Below, piece by piece: positions 9,031 to 17,268 of a stretch of DNA of 57,156 nucleotides (position 1 is its first letter; each line of letters starts with the position of its first letter). The stretch is from an uncultured Bacillota bacterium (lineage in GTDB: Bacteria; Bacillota; Clostridia; Peptostreptococcales; Anaerovoracaceae): the NCBI GenBank assembly GCA_958448635.1, contig CAUDEQ010000004.1, forward strand, positions 1-57,156, read 5' to 3'. The notes under the pieces were generated by a model that saw only the letters and a list, made by a program, of their open reading frames with translations, had not been told where the DNA came from and ran no database searches. The position numbers and the translations under genes were made by a program.

Positions 9031-11049
9031 TCATCCACGAATCATTTCCAACAGCTGCTCCTCCGTTATTATCGGCACCCCCAGCTCCTTAGCCTTCTTG
9101 TTCTTCGATGATCCGGAGGTGATATCGTTGTTCACAAGGTAGTCTGTTTTCGCACTGACGGACATCGCCGTTCTTCCTCCCGCAGCCTCGATGGCAGCCT
9201 TTGCAGCGTCTCTGTTCTCATAGTGATATACCTTCCCCGTGATGACAAAGCTCTTGCCTTCGAGAGGTCCGCCTGCGGTTTCCGTAAAGCTCTCATCGAT
9301 GGAAAGCACCTCAAGCAGCTCATTTACCACCCTCATGTTTTCATCATTGCGGAAAAACTCAACGTATGCCTTGGCCATCACGTCTCCTATGCCGTCTATG
9401 GCAGACAGCTCTTCCTCCGTCAGGGACTGTATCTTCTCCCAGCTGTTTCTGCATTCTCCCGAAATCATTCTGGCATTTGCCACCCCGATATTCGGTATGC
9501 CGAGAGCGTAGAGAAGTCTGGACGGCGAGGTGCGTGATGCCTTTGCAGCAGACGATATAAGATTATCGAAGGACTTTTCTCCGAATCCCTCCATGGAGGT
9601 TATCCTGTTGCGCCACTTTTCCATTCTGAACAGATCTGCAAAGTCACGGATCATGCCCTCGTCTATGAATTTTTCCAACGTCGCCTCGGAAAGGCCCTCT
9701 ATATTCAGGGCGTTTCTGCTGACGAAGTGGGTGAAGGCTTTTATCCTCTTGGCGGGACAATCGGGATTAGTGCAGTGAAGCGTCTCTACGCCGTTGTCAT
9801 CGCATATCTCGGTGGCTGCACCGCATACCGGACATTCCCCGGGCGGCTCCACTCCTCCTGATTTCGTCATGTTTTCGGCTATCTGAGGAATTATCATGTT
9901 GGCCTTGTACACCTTGATTCTGTCTCCGATCCCAAGCTGCAGCCCTCTGACTATGCTCAGATTGTGTACCGATGCCCTGCTGACCGTCGTTCCCTCCAGC
10001 TCCACCGGCTCAAATACGGCTATCGGATTGATAAGTCCTGTCCTGGAGGCGTTCCAGATCACTTCCTTCAGCGTGGTCTCCATCATTTCGTCCTTCCATT
10101 TGAAGGCGATGGAGTCTCTCGGAAACTTGGCTGTGGAGCCCAGAGATATTCCGTATTCGATATCATCATATATCAGCACGAGTCCGTCCGACGGAAGCGG
10201 GAATTTCTCTATCCTGCTTTCAAAATCCGCCACGGCAGCTCCGATGGTACGAGACGTAACCTTGACGTATTCCACCGTATCGAAGCCCTGTGAGGCGAGC
10301 CATTCAAGCTGCTTGCTCCTATATGCAAAGCTCCCGCCTCCATCTGCGGAAGGCTCTTTCTCTGCAGGCCCCCTGCCGTCCGATGCGTCCGAGGCTGTAC
10401 TTCCTCCCTCGGTGAGGGAAAATGCGTAAAACTCCACATGACGCTGTGCCGTGATTTCGTTGTTGAGCTGCCTTACAGTCCCGACGCAGAGGTTCCTCGG
10501 ATTCTTGTACCTTGCATCGGCGTCTCCCAGCTCCCTGTTTATCTTTTCAAATTCGTCGTAGCTGAGAACTGCTTCTCCTCTTACGACGACGGTGCTTTTT
10601 TCAGGTATGACCAGAGGGATGTTCTGAAACACTCTGGCGTTGCCGGTGATGACCTCGCCGGTGATACCGTCTCCTCTTGTGACGGCCTTGGCGAGCTTTC
10701 CTTCCCGGTAAGTCAGAACTATGGTCAGTCCGTCCAGCTTCCACGAGAGGAGGCCTTCCTTGTCGCCCAGCCAGCTTTTCAGTTCATCTATGCTCTTGGT
10801 CTTATCCAGAGAAAGCATGGGTCTTGGGTGATTCTCCTTCGGCAGGCTGCTGACCACCTGATAGCCCACATTTACCGTAGGGCTGTTGGATAAGGTGATT
10901 CCCAGCTCCGCCTCAAGAGCTTCCAGCTCATCGTAAAGCAGATCATACTCCTGATTGGACATGATCTCGTTGCTCTCCTGATAATATACTCTGGCGGCTC
11001 TGTTCAAAAGCTCCACCAGCTCCTCCATGCGTTTTCTCTTCTGCTCCAT
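9031..11049 (-). CDS. ligA: NAD-dependent DNA ligase LigA
   Basis: 672 aa from the ATG at 11049; a GTG three codons upstream is less likely. It seals nicks during replication and repair, using NAD to adenylate its active-site lysine, here in SWKLDGLT (about K104). Layout is complete: Ia domain, adenylation domain, OB fold, four-cysteine zinc finger (CPVC...C...CTNPDC), helix-hairpin-helix repeats (GIPNIGVANA, AIDGIGDVMA) and a C-terminal BRCT domain (FVITGKVYHYENRDAAKAAI). One oddity is a low-complexity Gly/Ser/Asp/Glu insert (about 215-245) in the adenylation domain. The neighbouring upstream gene is pcrA, as in many Firmicutes. Confidence 0.95.
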   Translation of the reverse strand: MEQKRKRMEELVELLNRAARVYYQESNEIMSNQEYDLLYDELEALEAELGITLSNSPTVNVGYQVVSSLPKENHPRPMLSLDKTKSIDELKSWLGDKEGLLSWKLDGLTIVLTYREGKLAKAVTRGDGITGEVITGNARVFQNIPLVIPEKSTVVVRGEAVLSYDEFEKINRELGDADARYKNPRNLCVGTVRQLNNEITAQRHVEFYAFSLTEGGSTASDASDGRGPAEKEPSADGGGSFAYRSKQLEWLASQGFDTVEYVKVTSRTIGAAVADFESRIEKFPLPSDGLVLIYDDIEYGISLGSTAKFPRDSIAFKWKDEMMETTLKEVIWNASRTGLINPIAVFEPVELEGTTVSRASVHNLSIVRGLQLGIGDRIKVYKANMIIPQIAENMTKSGGVEPPGECPVCGAATEICDDNGVETLHCTNPDCPAKRIKAFTHFVSRNALNIEGLSEATLEKFIDEGMIRDFADLFRMEKWRNRITSMEGFGEKSFDNLISSAAKASRTSPSRLLYALGIPNIGVANARMISGECRNSWEKIQSLTEEELSAIDGIGDVMAKAYVEFFRNDENMRVVNELLEVLSIDESFTETAGGPLEGKSFVITGKVYHYENRDAAKAAIEAAGGRTAMSVSAKTDYLVNNDITSGSSKNKKAKELGVPIITEEQLLEMIRG

Positions 11050-11175
11050 AATTCTCACATTCTCATTTTTTAATATAGCTGCAGTCCCTTCGGCTGCCGG
11101 CCTGTCGATTGCCTTCGGCGCTGCAAAGGCTTTTTCATACGCTCAATGCTTTTATGCTGCCGGCTGCGCCTTATC

Positions 11176-13380
11176 TCAAAGCTTTTTCAGAGGGGCAAAG
11201 CCCAGCGCCAGCTTTTTTGTACCGCTGCCGAAGTCCACCTCTACGATTTTTCCGTCGCAGGCCTTCACGACTCCTTCGCCGAACTTAGGGTGTGATATCC
11301 TGTCTCCTGCTGCAAAGGACCGGTCTTGTGCTGATGCCTCCGCTGCGTTTTTCTTCGTCTGCTGTCTGGCGTACTTCAGCTGATCAAACGGCTTGAAAGG
11401 CATCTTCTCGGTTATTCCGTCCGTAAATGCCCCTGCCGCTTTTTCCTTTTTCTCGTATATGCCGTCTCCCTCTATCAGTCTCCTGTCCAGCTCTCTGAGG
11501 AACTGCGATTCCCTTGTATAGTCCGTCTTGCCGTACAAAGTGCGCCTTTCCGCTCCGGTAAGCCACAGCCTTTCCCTTGCTCTGGTGATTCCCACATAGC
11601 AAAGCCTTCTTTCCTCTTCGAGGCCTTCTTCTCTGTCGAAGGCACGCCAGCCCGGAAAGAGCCCGTCCTCCATTCCCGGCATGAACACAAACGGAAATTC
11701 CAGTCCCTTGGCGCTGTGCATGGTCATCAGCACCACTGCGTCCTCGTCGGCATTGTGGTTGTCCACCTCTGCCAGCAGTGCGATCCTTTCCATGAATTCC
11801 GAAAGCGATATATTGGAATCCTCCTCCTCGTAATCGTAGATTACCGATTTGAATTCCATGAGGTTTTCTATGCGGCTTTCAGCCTCCAGCGTATTCTGCT
11901 CCTCCAACGCCTTCAGGTATCCCGATCTGACCAAAAGTCCGTCGTATATATCGGAAATCCTCATGTTGTCCTTCTCTGCGCTGAAGGAATTGATAAGCTG
12001 CGTGAACTCCTCTATATTGAACGACACCTTGGTGGAAAATGAGCTCACCACCTTCATGTCCATCATGGTATCGAACAAGCTCTCGTTTCTCACCGCCGCC
12101 AGCGCCGTCATCTTCTCTATCGTCTTGCCGCCGATACCTCTCTTCGGCTCGTTTATTATCCTGGTGAGAGCCAGATCGTCTGACTTGTTCTGCACAAGTC
12201 TCAGATAGCACATCATGTCCTTGATTTCTTTTCTGTCGTAGTATCTGAGTCCTCCGAGAACTCTGTATGGAATGCCTCTTCTGGAAAGCGCTTCCTCGAA
12301 GTTTCTCGACTGGGCGTTGGTTCTGTACAAAATGGCGAAATCATTGTATTTCCTGCCGGGACCCTTCATACGGTTTATCTCGCTGGCCACGAAATACGCC
12401 TCTTCCTTCTCGTCCTCAGCCCTGTGATATATCAGCTTGCTGCCCTTTTCCTTATCAGTCCAGAGCTTTTTATCTTTTCTGCCTCTGTTGTGGGATATTA
12501 CCGAATGGGCTGCTTCCAGTATGTTGGACGTGGATCTGTAATTCTGCTCCAGCTTGATGACCTTGGCATCCCTGAAGTCCTTTTCGAATTCCAGAATGTT
12601 TCTGATGTCTGCGCCTCTCCACTGGTATATGCACTGGTCGTCATCACCCACCACACATATATTATTATGCGCTTCCGCCAGCATCTTTATGAAGGTGTAC
12701 TGTATCTGGTTTGTATCCTGATACTCGTCCACCATTATGTATCTGAATCTCTGCCGGTATTTCAGAAGCGTCTCCTCGTCCTTTTCAAAGAGCTTCACCG
12801 TGTTAAGCAGCAGGTCGTCAAAATCCATCGCATTGTTCTTTTTAAGCGTTTTCTGATACGCCTCGTATACCTGGCTCACCATCTTCGACCTGATGTCGTC
12901 TCCGTTGGCTCTTGTGTATTCCTCCGGAGAAATGCGCTGTTCCTTGCATTTGCTGATGATTCCGAGGAAGTATGACGGATTGTATCGTTTATTGTCGATA
13001 TTAAATTCCTTGCATACATTCCTTATGACTGTCTTCTGGTCCGTCGGGTCGTATACTGCGAAGTCCCTGCCATAGCCTATGATCTCCGCATTGGCGCGGA
13101 GTATCCTCAGGCATGCCGAGTGGAATGTGAGTATCCACATGCTGATGCCCTCTCCGATGAGCTCCTCCACCCTTTCCCGCATTTCACCTGCGGCCTTGTT
13201 GGTGAAGGTCACCGCCAGTATGTTGTACGGCGATATGCCTTTTTCCCTTATCATGTATGCTATTCTGTGGGTCATGGTGCTGGTCTTGCCGCTTCCCGCC
13301 CCGGCTAAAATAAGGAGTGGCCCTTCGGTGTAAGTGGCCGCCTCCCTCTGTTCTCTGTTGAGCTTATCAAGATAATCCAT
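11176..13380 (-). CDS. pcrA: ATP-dependent DNA helicase PcrA (UvrD family)
   Basis: 734 aa from ATG 13380, preceded by AAGGAAAG. An upstream in-frame extension of 63 codons is open but consists of tandem-repeat translation and is rejected. SF1A 3'-5' helicase for repair, removal of RecA filaments and rolling-circle replication. Motifs seen: Walker A AGAGSGKT near the N-terminus, VDEYQDTN, VGDDDQCIYQWRGAD, QNYRST, TMHSAKGLEF, and VGITRARERL. The C-terminus ends in a Tudor-like segment (ISHPKFGEGVVKACDGK) typical of PcrA, which binds RNA polymerase. Its stop lies 126 bp upstream of the ligA start. Confidence 0.95.
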   Translation of the reverse strand: MDYLDKLNREQREAATYTEGPLLILAGAGSGKTSTMTHRIAYMIREKGISPYNILAVTFTNKAAGEMRERVEELIGEGISMWILTFHSACLRILRANAEIIGYGRDFAVYDPTDQKTVIRNVCKEFNIDNKRYNPSYFLGIISKCKEQRISPEEYTRANGDDIRSKMVSQVYEAYQKTLKKNNAMDFDDLLLNTVKLFEKDEETLLKYRQRFRYIMVDEYQDTNQIQYTFIKMLAEAHNNICVVGDDDQCIYQWRGADIRNILEFEKDFRDAKVIKLEQNYRSTSNILEAAHSVISHNRGRKDKKLWTDKEKGSKLIYHRAEDEKEEAYFVASEINRMKGPGRKYNDFAILYRTNAQSRNFEEALSRRGIPYRVLGGLRYYDRKEIKDMMCYLRLVQNKSDDLALTRIINEPKRGIGGKTIEKMTALAAVRNESLFDTMMDMKVVSSFSTKVSFNIEEFTQLINSFSAEKDNMRISDIYDGLLVRSGYLKALEEQNTLEAESRIENLMEFKSVIYDYEEEDSNISLSEFMERIALLAEVDNHNADEDAVVLMTMHSAKGLEFPFVFMPGMEDGLFPGWRAFDREEGLEEERRLCYVGITRARERLWLTGAERRTLYGKTDYTRESQFLRELDRRLIEGDGIYEKKEKAAGAFTDGITEKMPFKPFDQLKYARQQTKKNAAEASAQDRSFAAGDRISHPKFGEGVVKACDGKIVEVDFGSGTKKLALGFAPLKKL

Positions 13381-13479
13381 TTTTTCTTTCCTTAGTATGT
13401 ATTTTTTCGTTTTTTCGTGCATCGATCCAGGGTGCAAAACCCCGGCGGGCATGGCTCCGATATCAAAGCCTTCCGCTGA

Positions 13480-13542
13480 AATGCACAGTCCTGCTGACGG
13501 AATGCACAGTTCTGCTGACAGAATGCACAGCCCCGCTGACGG
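13480..13542. repeat. Three tandem 21-bp repeats
   Basis: Units at 13480-13500, 13501-13521 and 13522-13542 share AATGCACAGTCCTGCTGACG with two to four changes, preceded by a partial unit. Because 21 is a multiple of three, the minus strand stays open and appears to extend pcrA upstream with a seven-residue repeat (SAGLCIP-like). It lies in the spacer between the protease gene and pcrA. Confidence 0.85.
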
Positions 13543-13587
13543 AGCAAAACGCCTGCGCCTTTCCATCACAGCCCTCTGCCTTGTGCT

Positions 13588-14307
13588 TTAGAATATTATG
13601 AGGTTCTGCAGCAGGCTGAAGAGCGTATATACTGCAGGCGATATTATTCTGCCTGTCACGCCGAATATTATCAACGCCAGCAGAATCCAGTCGCCGTATC
13701 TGTAAAGCGTCCAGTAAAAGCTTGTGGTCTTCAGATTGAATATCTCCGAGATTATGGAGAATCCGTCCAGCGGCGGACAAGGTATGAGGTTGAATATCAT
13801 CAGCACGAGATTTATCTGTATAACGTACATTATCATCGTCCACAATACGCTTCCGGCGCCTATTGAAAGCGCAGCTGCCCCCAATGTTAGCAGCAGTATC
13901 TTGGCTATCACGGCGAAAACTATGGCAATTATCAGATTCATCGTCACTCCTGCCAGCGATACAAGAAGCTCTCCCTTTCTCCTGTTGGCATAATTGGTCG
14001 GATTTATCTCCACAGGCACGCCCCAGCCGAAGCCTGCAAAGATCAGTGCCGCAAGGCCCACAGGGTCCACATGCGCCATGGGATTTATCGTTACTCTTCC
14101 CTGCATTTTAGGTGTCGGGTCGCCCAGCTTATATGATACGATGGCATGGGCATATTCGTGAAATGACAGGCCTATGATTATCGCAGGCAGCGTCATCAGC
14201 GTATTCATCAGCCAGTCCATAGGGTTCGTGAATGCCCCGCTTCTAAAGGAATTGGCCGCAAGAATAACTATGAACAATATAAGTGTAATATCCATATTAC
14301 GTCGCAT
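13588..14307 (-). CDS. Site-2 protease family (M50) membrane metalloprotease
   Basis: 239 aa of mostly hydrophobic sequence with about five or six membrane segments. The zinc motif HEYAH (in GLSFHEYAHAIVS, about residues 50-54) sits in an early membrane helix, and the second motif NLIPCPPLDGF (about 172-182) supplies the third zinc ligand, as in the minimal YwhC/rhomboid-like S2P subgroup. Such proteases cut within the membrane; their substrates in this group are mostly unknown. The start is ATG with a strong GGGAGGAG ribosome site. It is separated from pcrA by a repeat-bearing spacer and may be transcribed from its own promoter at 14346. Confidence 0.9.
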   Translation of the reverse strand: MRRNMDITLILFIVILAANSFRSGAFTNPMDWLMNTLMTLPAIIIGLSFHEYAHAIVSYKLGDPTPKMQGRVTINPMAHVDPVGLAALIFAGFGWGVPVEINPTNYANRRKGELLVSLAGVTMNLIIAIVFAVIAKILLLTLGAAALSIGAGSVLWTMIMYVIQINLVLMIFNLIPCPPLDGFSIISEIFNLKTTSFYWTLYRYGDWILLALIIFGVTGRIISPAVYTLFSLLQNLIIF

Positions 14308-14345
14308 AATAATCTCCTCCCGCTTTCATACAAAGATTACTCTTA

Positions 14346-14354
14346 AGTATATCA
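14346..14354 (-). promoter_or_regulatory. Extended -10 candidate for the site-2 protease gene
   Basis: On the minus strand TGATATACT, i.e. an extended -10 (TG-N-TATACT), about 40 bases before the start codon. No good -35 is visible. Confidence 0.4.
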
Positions 14355-14398
14355 TTTATCTGTGAAAATAGATAGTCAAATCAACATGAAAACCTCGT

Positions 14399-14427
14399 GA
14401 AAAAAGAGCCGCATGCTTCGTTGCTCT
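14399..14427 (-). terminator. Possible weak terminator downstream of the repeat array
   Basis: AGAGC (14423-14427 as read on the minus strand) pairs with GCTCT (14405-14409), followed by TTTTTT on the minus strand. The stem is only five pairs with a large loop. It lies between the repeat array and the protease promoter, so it could end a transcript crossing the array. Confidence 0.35.
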
Positions 14428-14513
14428 CATTACAACATTATGAATCACATCTGCCTCCGATGATAATGTCCTTTCGTTATGCGCACATATTTCGTTTTTT
14501 CAACCCGGAAACT

Positions 14514-14560
14514 GCACACCCCTGCCTTTGCATTATTGCGGCACGCCCCTGCCTTTGCAT
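14514..14560. repeat. Short direct repeat, period 27 bp
   Basis: GCACACCCCTGCCTTTGCAT (14514-14533) recurs at 14541-14560 with one change. Confidence 0.75.
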
Positions 14561-14670
14561 AACGGCCTGCGAGGATATTGTTACTTAGAGAACAGCGGCG
14601 GTCGGGATAAACCCTTTTCCGAAGGAGACTCTGTCTTTCCACGCTGTGTCATCTAAATCCATCTGCCGGG

Positions 14671-14937
14671 AAAATCTCCAAACAGCTGTCATAGGACCAT
14701 TATTTTGGAGATTTTTCTATGATGCAGGGGCTCTCGTTCATGGAAAGTCTCCAAAGGACTGCTAGATGCCTGCTGATTTTGTGATTTTTCAGCTGTTTCC
14801 GGAGAGTTGTTAAAAGAAAATCTCCAAACAGCTGATGCATGATGGCTGATTTGGAGAGTATTATGGGGCAGAAGAGCAAATAGTCTCCAAATACATATAA
14901 GTCCATGATTTTTTGAGATTTCAAAGGAAGCCTCATC
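14671..14937. repeat. Four-unit decayed repeat array with palindromic units
   Basis: Units start near 14671, 14744, 14817 and 14880 (periods about 73, 73 and 63). Each opens with A(A/T)(A/G)TCTCCAAA and, about 25-40 bases later, carries the complement TTTGGAGA or a degraded form (14705, 14777, 14851, 14916). Units 1 and 3 share an 18-nt perfect match (AAAATCTCCAAACAGCTG). Minus-strand frames that cross the array have no ribosome site or recognisable product, so it is left as non-coding. The rest of the 787-bp gap 14308-15094 holds only the sites listed separately. Confidence 0.7.
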
Positions 14938-14982
14938 TGCCACCCTCAGCCGCTACATTCCCCATACGGCTTCTATGCGACG

Positions 14983-15010
14983 AAAAACCGGCCACTGTAC
15001 TGTGACCGGT
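14983..15010 (-). terminator. Terminator of the trpB-like gene
   Basis: Hairpin 14987-15010 (ACCGGCCAC with GTGACCGGT, one mismatch, loop TGTACT). On the minus strand it is followed by TTTTTCG; on the plus strand by ATTTTT, so it may work both ways. Confidence 0.75.
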
Positions 15011-15037
15011 CATTTTTCTCAAAGCTGCGGCTTCCGC

Positions 15038-15102
15038 TTTTACTGCGGATGCGGCCGCTCTTTATTCGAGTTTTACTGCGGATGCGGTCGCTCTTTATTC
15101 GA
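15038..15102. repeat. 33-bp tandem duplication covering the trpB 3' end
   Basis: A 32-nt sequence at 15038-15069 recurs at 15071-15102 with one change. The second copy includes the trpB stop codon (TAA at 15095-15097) and the last codons, so the gene end itself was duplicated into the spacer. Confidence 0.85.
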
Positions 15103-16474
15103 TTACCGGAAGGCTGTCAAAGCCCTGCTGCAGCTCCTCATCGCTAGGAATGTAGTCTCCCATCTCTCCGTTGTTGAATCGCTCGTAAGCATACATATCG
15201 AAGTAGCCTGTTCCCGTCAGGCAGAAGACGATATTCTTCTCTTCGCCTGTTTCCTTGCACTTGAGGGCTTCGTCGATGGCAACCTTTATGGCATGGCTGC
15301 TTTCAGGCGCAGGCAGGATACCCTCGACTCTGGCGAACTCAACGGCTGCTTCGAATACGTCCGTCTGTTTTACCGCACGAGCTTCGATGATGCCGTCATG
15401 ATAGAGCTGTGAAACGATGCCGCTCATTCCATGATATCTCAACCCGCCCGCATGTGTCGACGTAGGGATGAATCCGCTTCCCAGCGTATACATTTTCTGA
15501 AGCGGACATACCTTGCCTGTGTCGCAGTAGTCATATGCGTACCTTCCTCTTGTGAGTGAAGGACATGATGCAGGCTCCACTGCGATGATCTGGTAGTCCT
15601 TTTCTCCTCTCAAAACCTCTCCTGCAAATGGCGAAATGAGGCCTCCCAGATTTGAGCCGCCGCCTGCGCAGCCTATGATGATGTCGGGAACTATATCGTA
15701 TTTGTCGAGAGCCGACTTTGTTTCAAGGCCTACGATGGTCTGATGAAGCAGAACCTGAGAAAGCACGCTTCCCAGCGTATACCTGTATCCCTCTCTGGAA
15801 ACAGCCGCCTCTACCGCCTCTGAAATGGCACAGCCCAGACTTCCGGTCGTTCCCGGAAATTCAGCGTTTATCTTCTTTCCTATTTCGGTCGTCATGGACG
15901 GGGAAGGTGTAACAGTTGCTCCGTAGGTTCTCATTACCTCTCTTCTGTGAGGCTTCTGCTCATAGGATACCTTTACCATATATACATTACAGTCAAGTCC
16001 GAAGTAGGAGCATGCCATGGAAAGCGCAGTACCCCACTGTCCGGCACCTGTCTCGGTGGTCACGCCTTTAAGCCCCTGCTTCTTTGCATAAAATGCCTGG
16101 GCTATCGCTGAATTGAGCTTGTGGCTTCCGCTGGTGTTGTTACCCTCGTGCTTGTAATATATCTTTGCAGGTGTCTGCAGCTTTTCCTCCAGACAGTACG
16201 CTCTTACCAGCGGCGCCGGTCTGTACATCCTGTAAAAAACCTGTATTTCCTGAGGTATGTCGATATATGGAGTGGTATCATCCATCTCCTGCTTTACCAT
16301 TTCGCTGCAGAAAACCTTTTCAAGTTCTTCGGCCGTCATCGGCTTCATGGTGTTGGCATCCAGCAGCGGCGCCGGCTTGTTTTTCATATCTGCCCTCACA
16401 TTGTACCACTGCTTAGGCATCTCATGCTCTTCAAGATAGATTTTGTAAGGGATTGTTTTTTCTTTCGTCATCAT
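15095..16474 (-). CDS. TrpB2-type tryptophan synthase beta-like PLP enzyme
   Basis: 459 aa, the longer TrpB2 class rather than the roughly 400-aa TrpB1 found with TrpA. The PLP-binding lysine is K119 in SGSHKLNSA; ETGAGQWG (141-148) and the phosphate-gripping CAGGGSNLGG (269-278) are present. TrpB2 enzymes condense indole with serine (or phosphoserine) to tryptophan, often without a TrpA partner; there is no trpA here. An upstream T-box with a UGG-like specifier supports a role in tryptophan supply from salvaged indole. The start is a double ATG behind GAGAGGAT. The gene is alone and ends with its own terminator. Confidence 0.9.
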   Translation of the reverse strand: MMTKEKTIPYKIYLEEHEMPKQWYNVRADMKNKPAPLLDANTMKPMTAEELEKVFCSEMVKQEMDDTTPYIDIPQEIQVFYRMYRPAPLVRAYCLEEKLQTPAKIYYKHEGNNTSGSHKLNSAIAQAFYAKKQGLKGVTTETGAGQWGTALSMACSYFGLDCNVYMVKVSYEQKPHRREVMRTYGATVTPSPSMTTEIGKKINAEFPGTTGSLGCAISEAVEAAVSREGYRYTLGSVLSQVLLHQTIVGLETKSALDKYDIVPDIIIGCAGGGSNLGGLISPFAGEVLRGEKDYQIIAVEPASCPSLTRGRYAYDYCDTGKVCPLQKMYTLGSGFIPTSTHAGGLRYHGMSGIVSQLYHDGIIEARAVKQTDVFEAAVEFARVEGILPAPESSHAIKVAIDEALKCKETGEEKNIVFCLTGTGYFDMYAYERFNNGEMGDYIPSDEELQQGFDSLPVIE

Positions 16475-16528
16475 TTATCCTCTCTTTCTTTGCAAAAAAT
16501 TAAGAGTCTCTGCAAAGACAGGGGCTAC

Positions 16529-16924
16529 AAAAAAACGCCTGTCCTCCTCAAGGACAAGCGCTTGCCTGCGGTACCACCTTGTTTCATGCACGATGCATGC
16601 TCTCTGCAGAGTGCCATCACACTCTTCGCCCGTTACGCCGGCTTCACGTCTCAACTACTCGGTCAGCTAATCTGCGCCTGGCATGAATCTGCCGGAATCA
16701 CCTGCGTATTCGCTCCGGACACTCTGCGCCTGGCCTGCAACAGCCAGCTTCGCCAAACATTCTGCGCCTGGCCTGCAACAGCCAGCTTCGCCGCTTCCCT
16801 TTCGCCTCGCCCTCAGGGGCCCATTTACTGAAACTGCATCTGCCCGGATCGCACCAGCCCGAGCTCTCTTGGAAACCGTCTCTCAGTTTTACTTCCCCGT
16901 CATCGGTTTAAATATCTATATAGT
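16529..16924 (-). promoter_or_regulatory. T-box leader, probably tryptophan-responsive
   Basis: Minus-strand leader of the trpB-like gene. The T-box bulge sequence AAGGTGGTACCGCA (16566-16582) is followed by a terminator hairpin CGCTTGTCCT/AGGACAGGCG (16536-16560) and seven U (16529-16535). Toward the 5' end a stem I region can be read: AGAGAGC, GGGCTGGTGCGA, and AAACTG pairing with CAGTTT just before AAATGGGCCCCTGAG, in which UGG (Trp) is in the specifier position. T-boxes bind uncharged tRNA and antiterminate. The stretch between stem I and the GAGTAG/stem III region (AGAGTG-TGATGG-CACTCT) is enlarged by a tandem repeat. Confidence 0.85.
16671..16792. repeat. 38-bp tandem repeat inside the T-box leader
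   Basis: A 32-nt sequence beginning TCTGCGCCTGGC is identical at 16723-16754 and 16761-16792. A 12-nt piece of it recurs at 16671-16682. It enlarges the leader between stem I and the antiterminator. Confidence 0.9.
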
Positions 16925-16930
16925 GTTATA

Positions 16931-16959
16931 ATGTTATCACCTTAGCATACAAGTGTCAA
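16931..16959 (-). promoter_or_regulatory. Promoter of the T-box/trpB transcript
   Basis: TTGACA (16954-16959), 17-bp spacer, TAACAT (16931-16936) on the minus strand. It would start transcription near 16924, just before the T-box stem I. Confidence 0.65.
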
Positions 16960-17268
16960 TGTTTTTATGATATTACATGCTTGCCGGCAGGGCCGCCTGA
17001 TCCGCCCGGGGCAGCACCGCAAGAGCCTGCTCCCGTTTCTTCGCCTAGCCCGCTCTTTGCACGGGAAGCCTGCCCTTGGCTCTTCGCTTTTACATAAAAT
17101 TTATTATGTAATTAAAACCTGCACCTTTGCATATGCGTCTCTCACGGGCTATTGCTCATGTGAAAAGGCATCGCCAAAAGGCCTTTAAACTCTTTTCACC
17201 CAAGCTCAATTGACCTTTTAATGACTCGCTCACCTCAGCACGTTTGCAGAGCATGTTATGAATGCTGC
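16960..17268. other. Gene-free spacer
   Basis: No open frame with a ribosome site is seen. It contains the AT-rich palindrome ACATAAaatttaTTATGT near 17094-17111 and nothing else that can be named. Confidence 0.5.

Noticed and set aside
13381..13569. 63-codon N-terminal extension of PcrA
   Set aside because: The extension is the translation of a 21-bp tandem repeat; the internal ATG at 13380 has a good ribosome site and the normal PcrA N-terminus.
14689..14943. Minus-strand small protein of about 80 residues across the repeat array
   Set aside because: The frame follows the repeat units, two frames are open at once and no ribosome site is seen; repeat structure explains it better.
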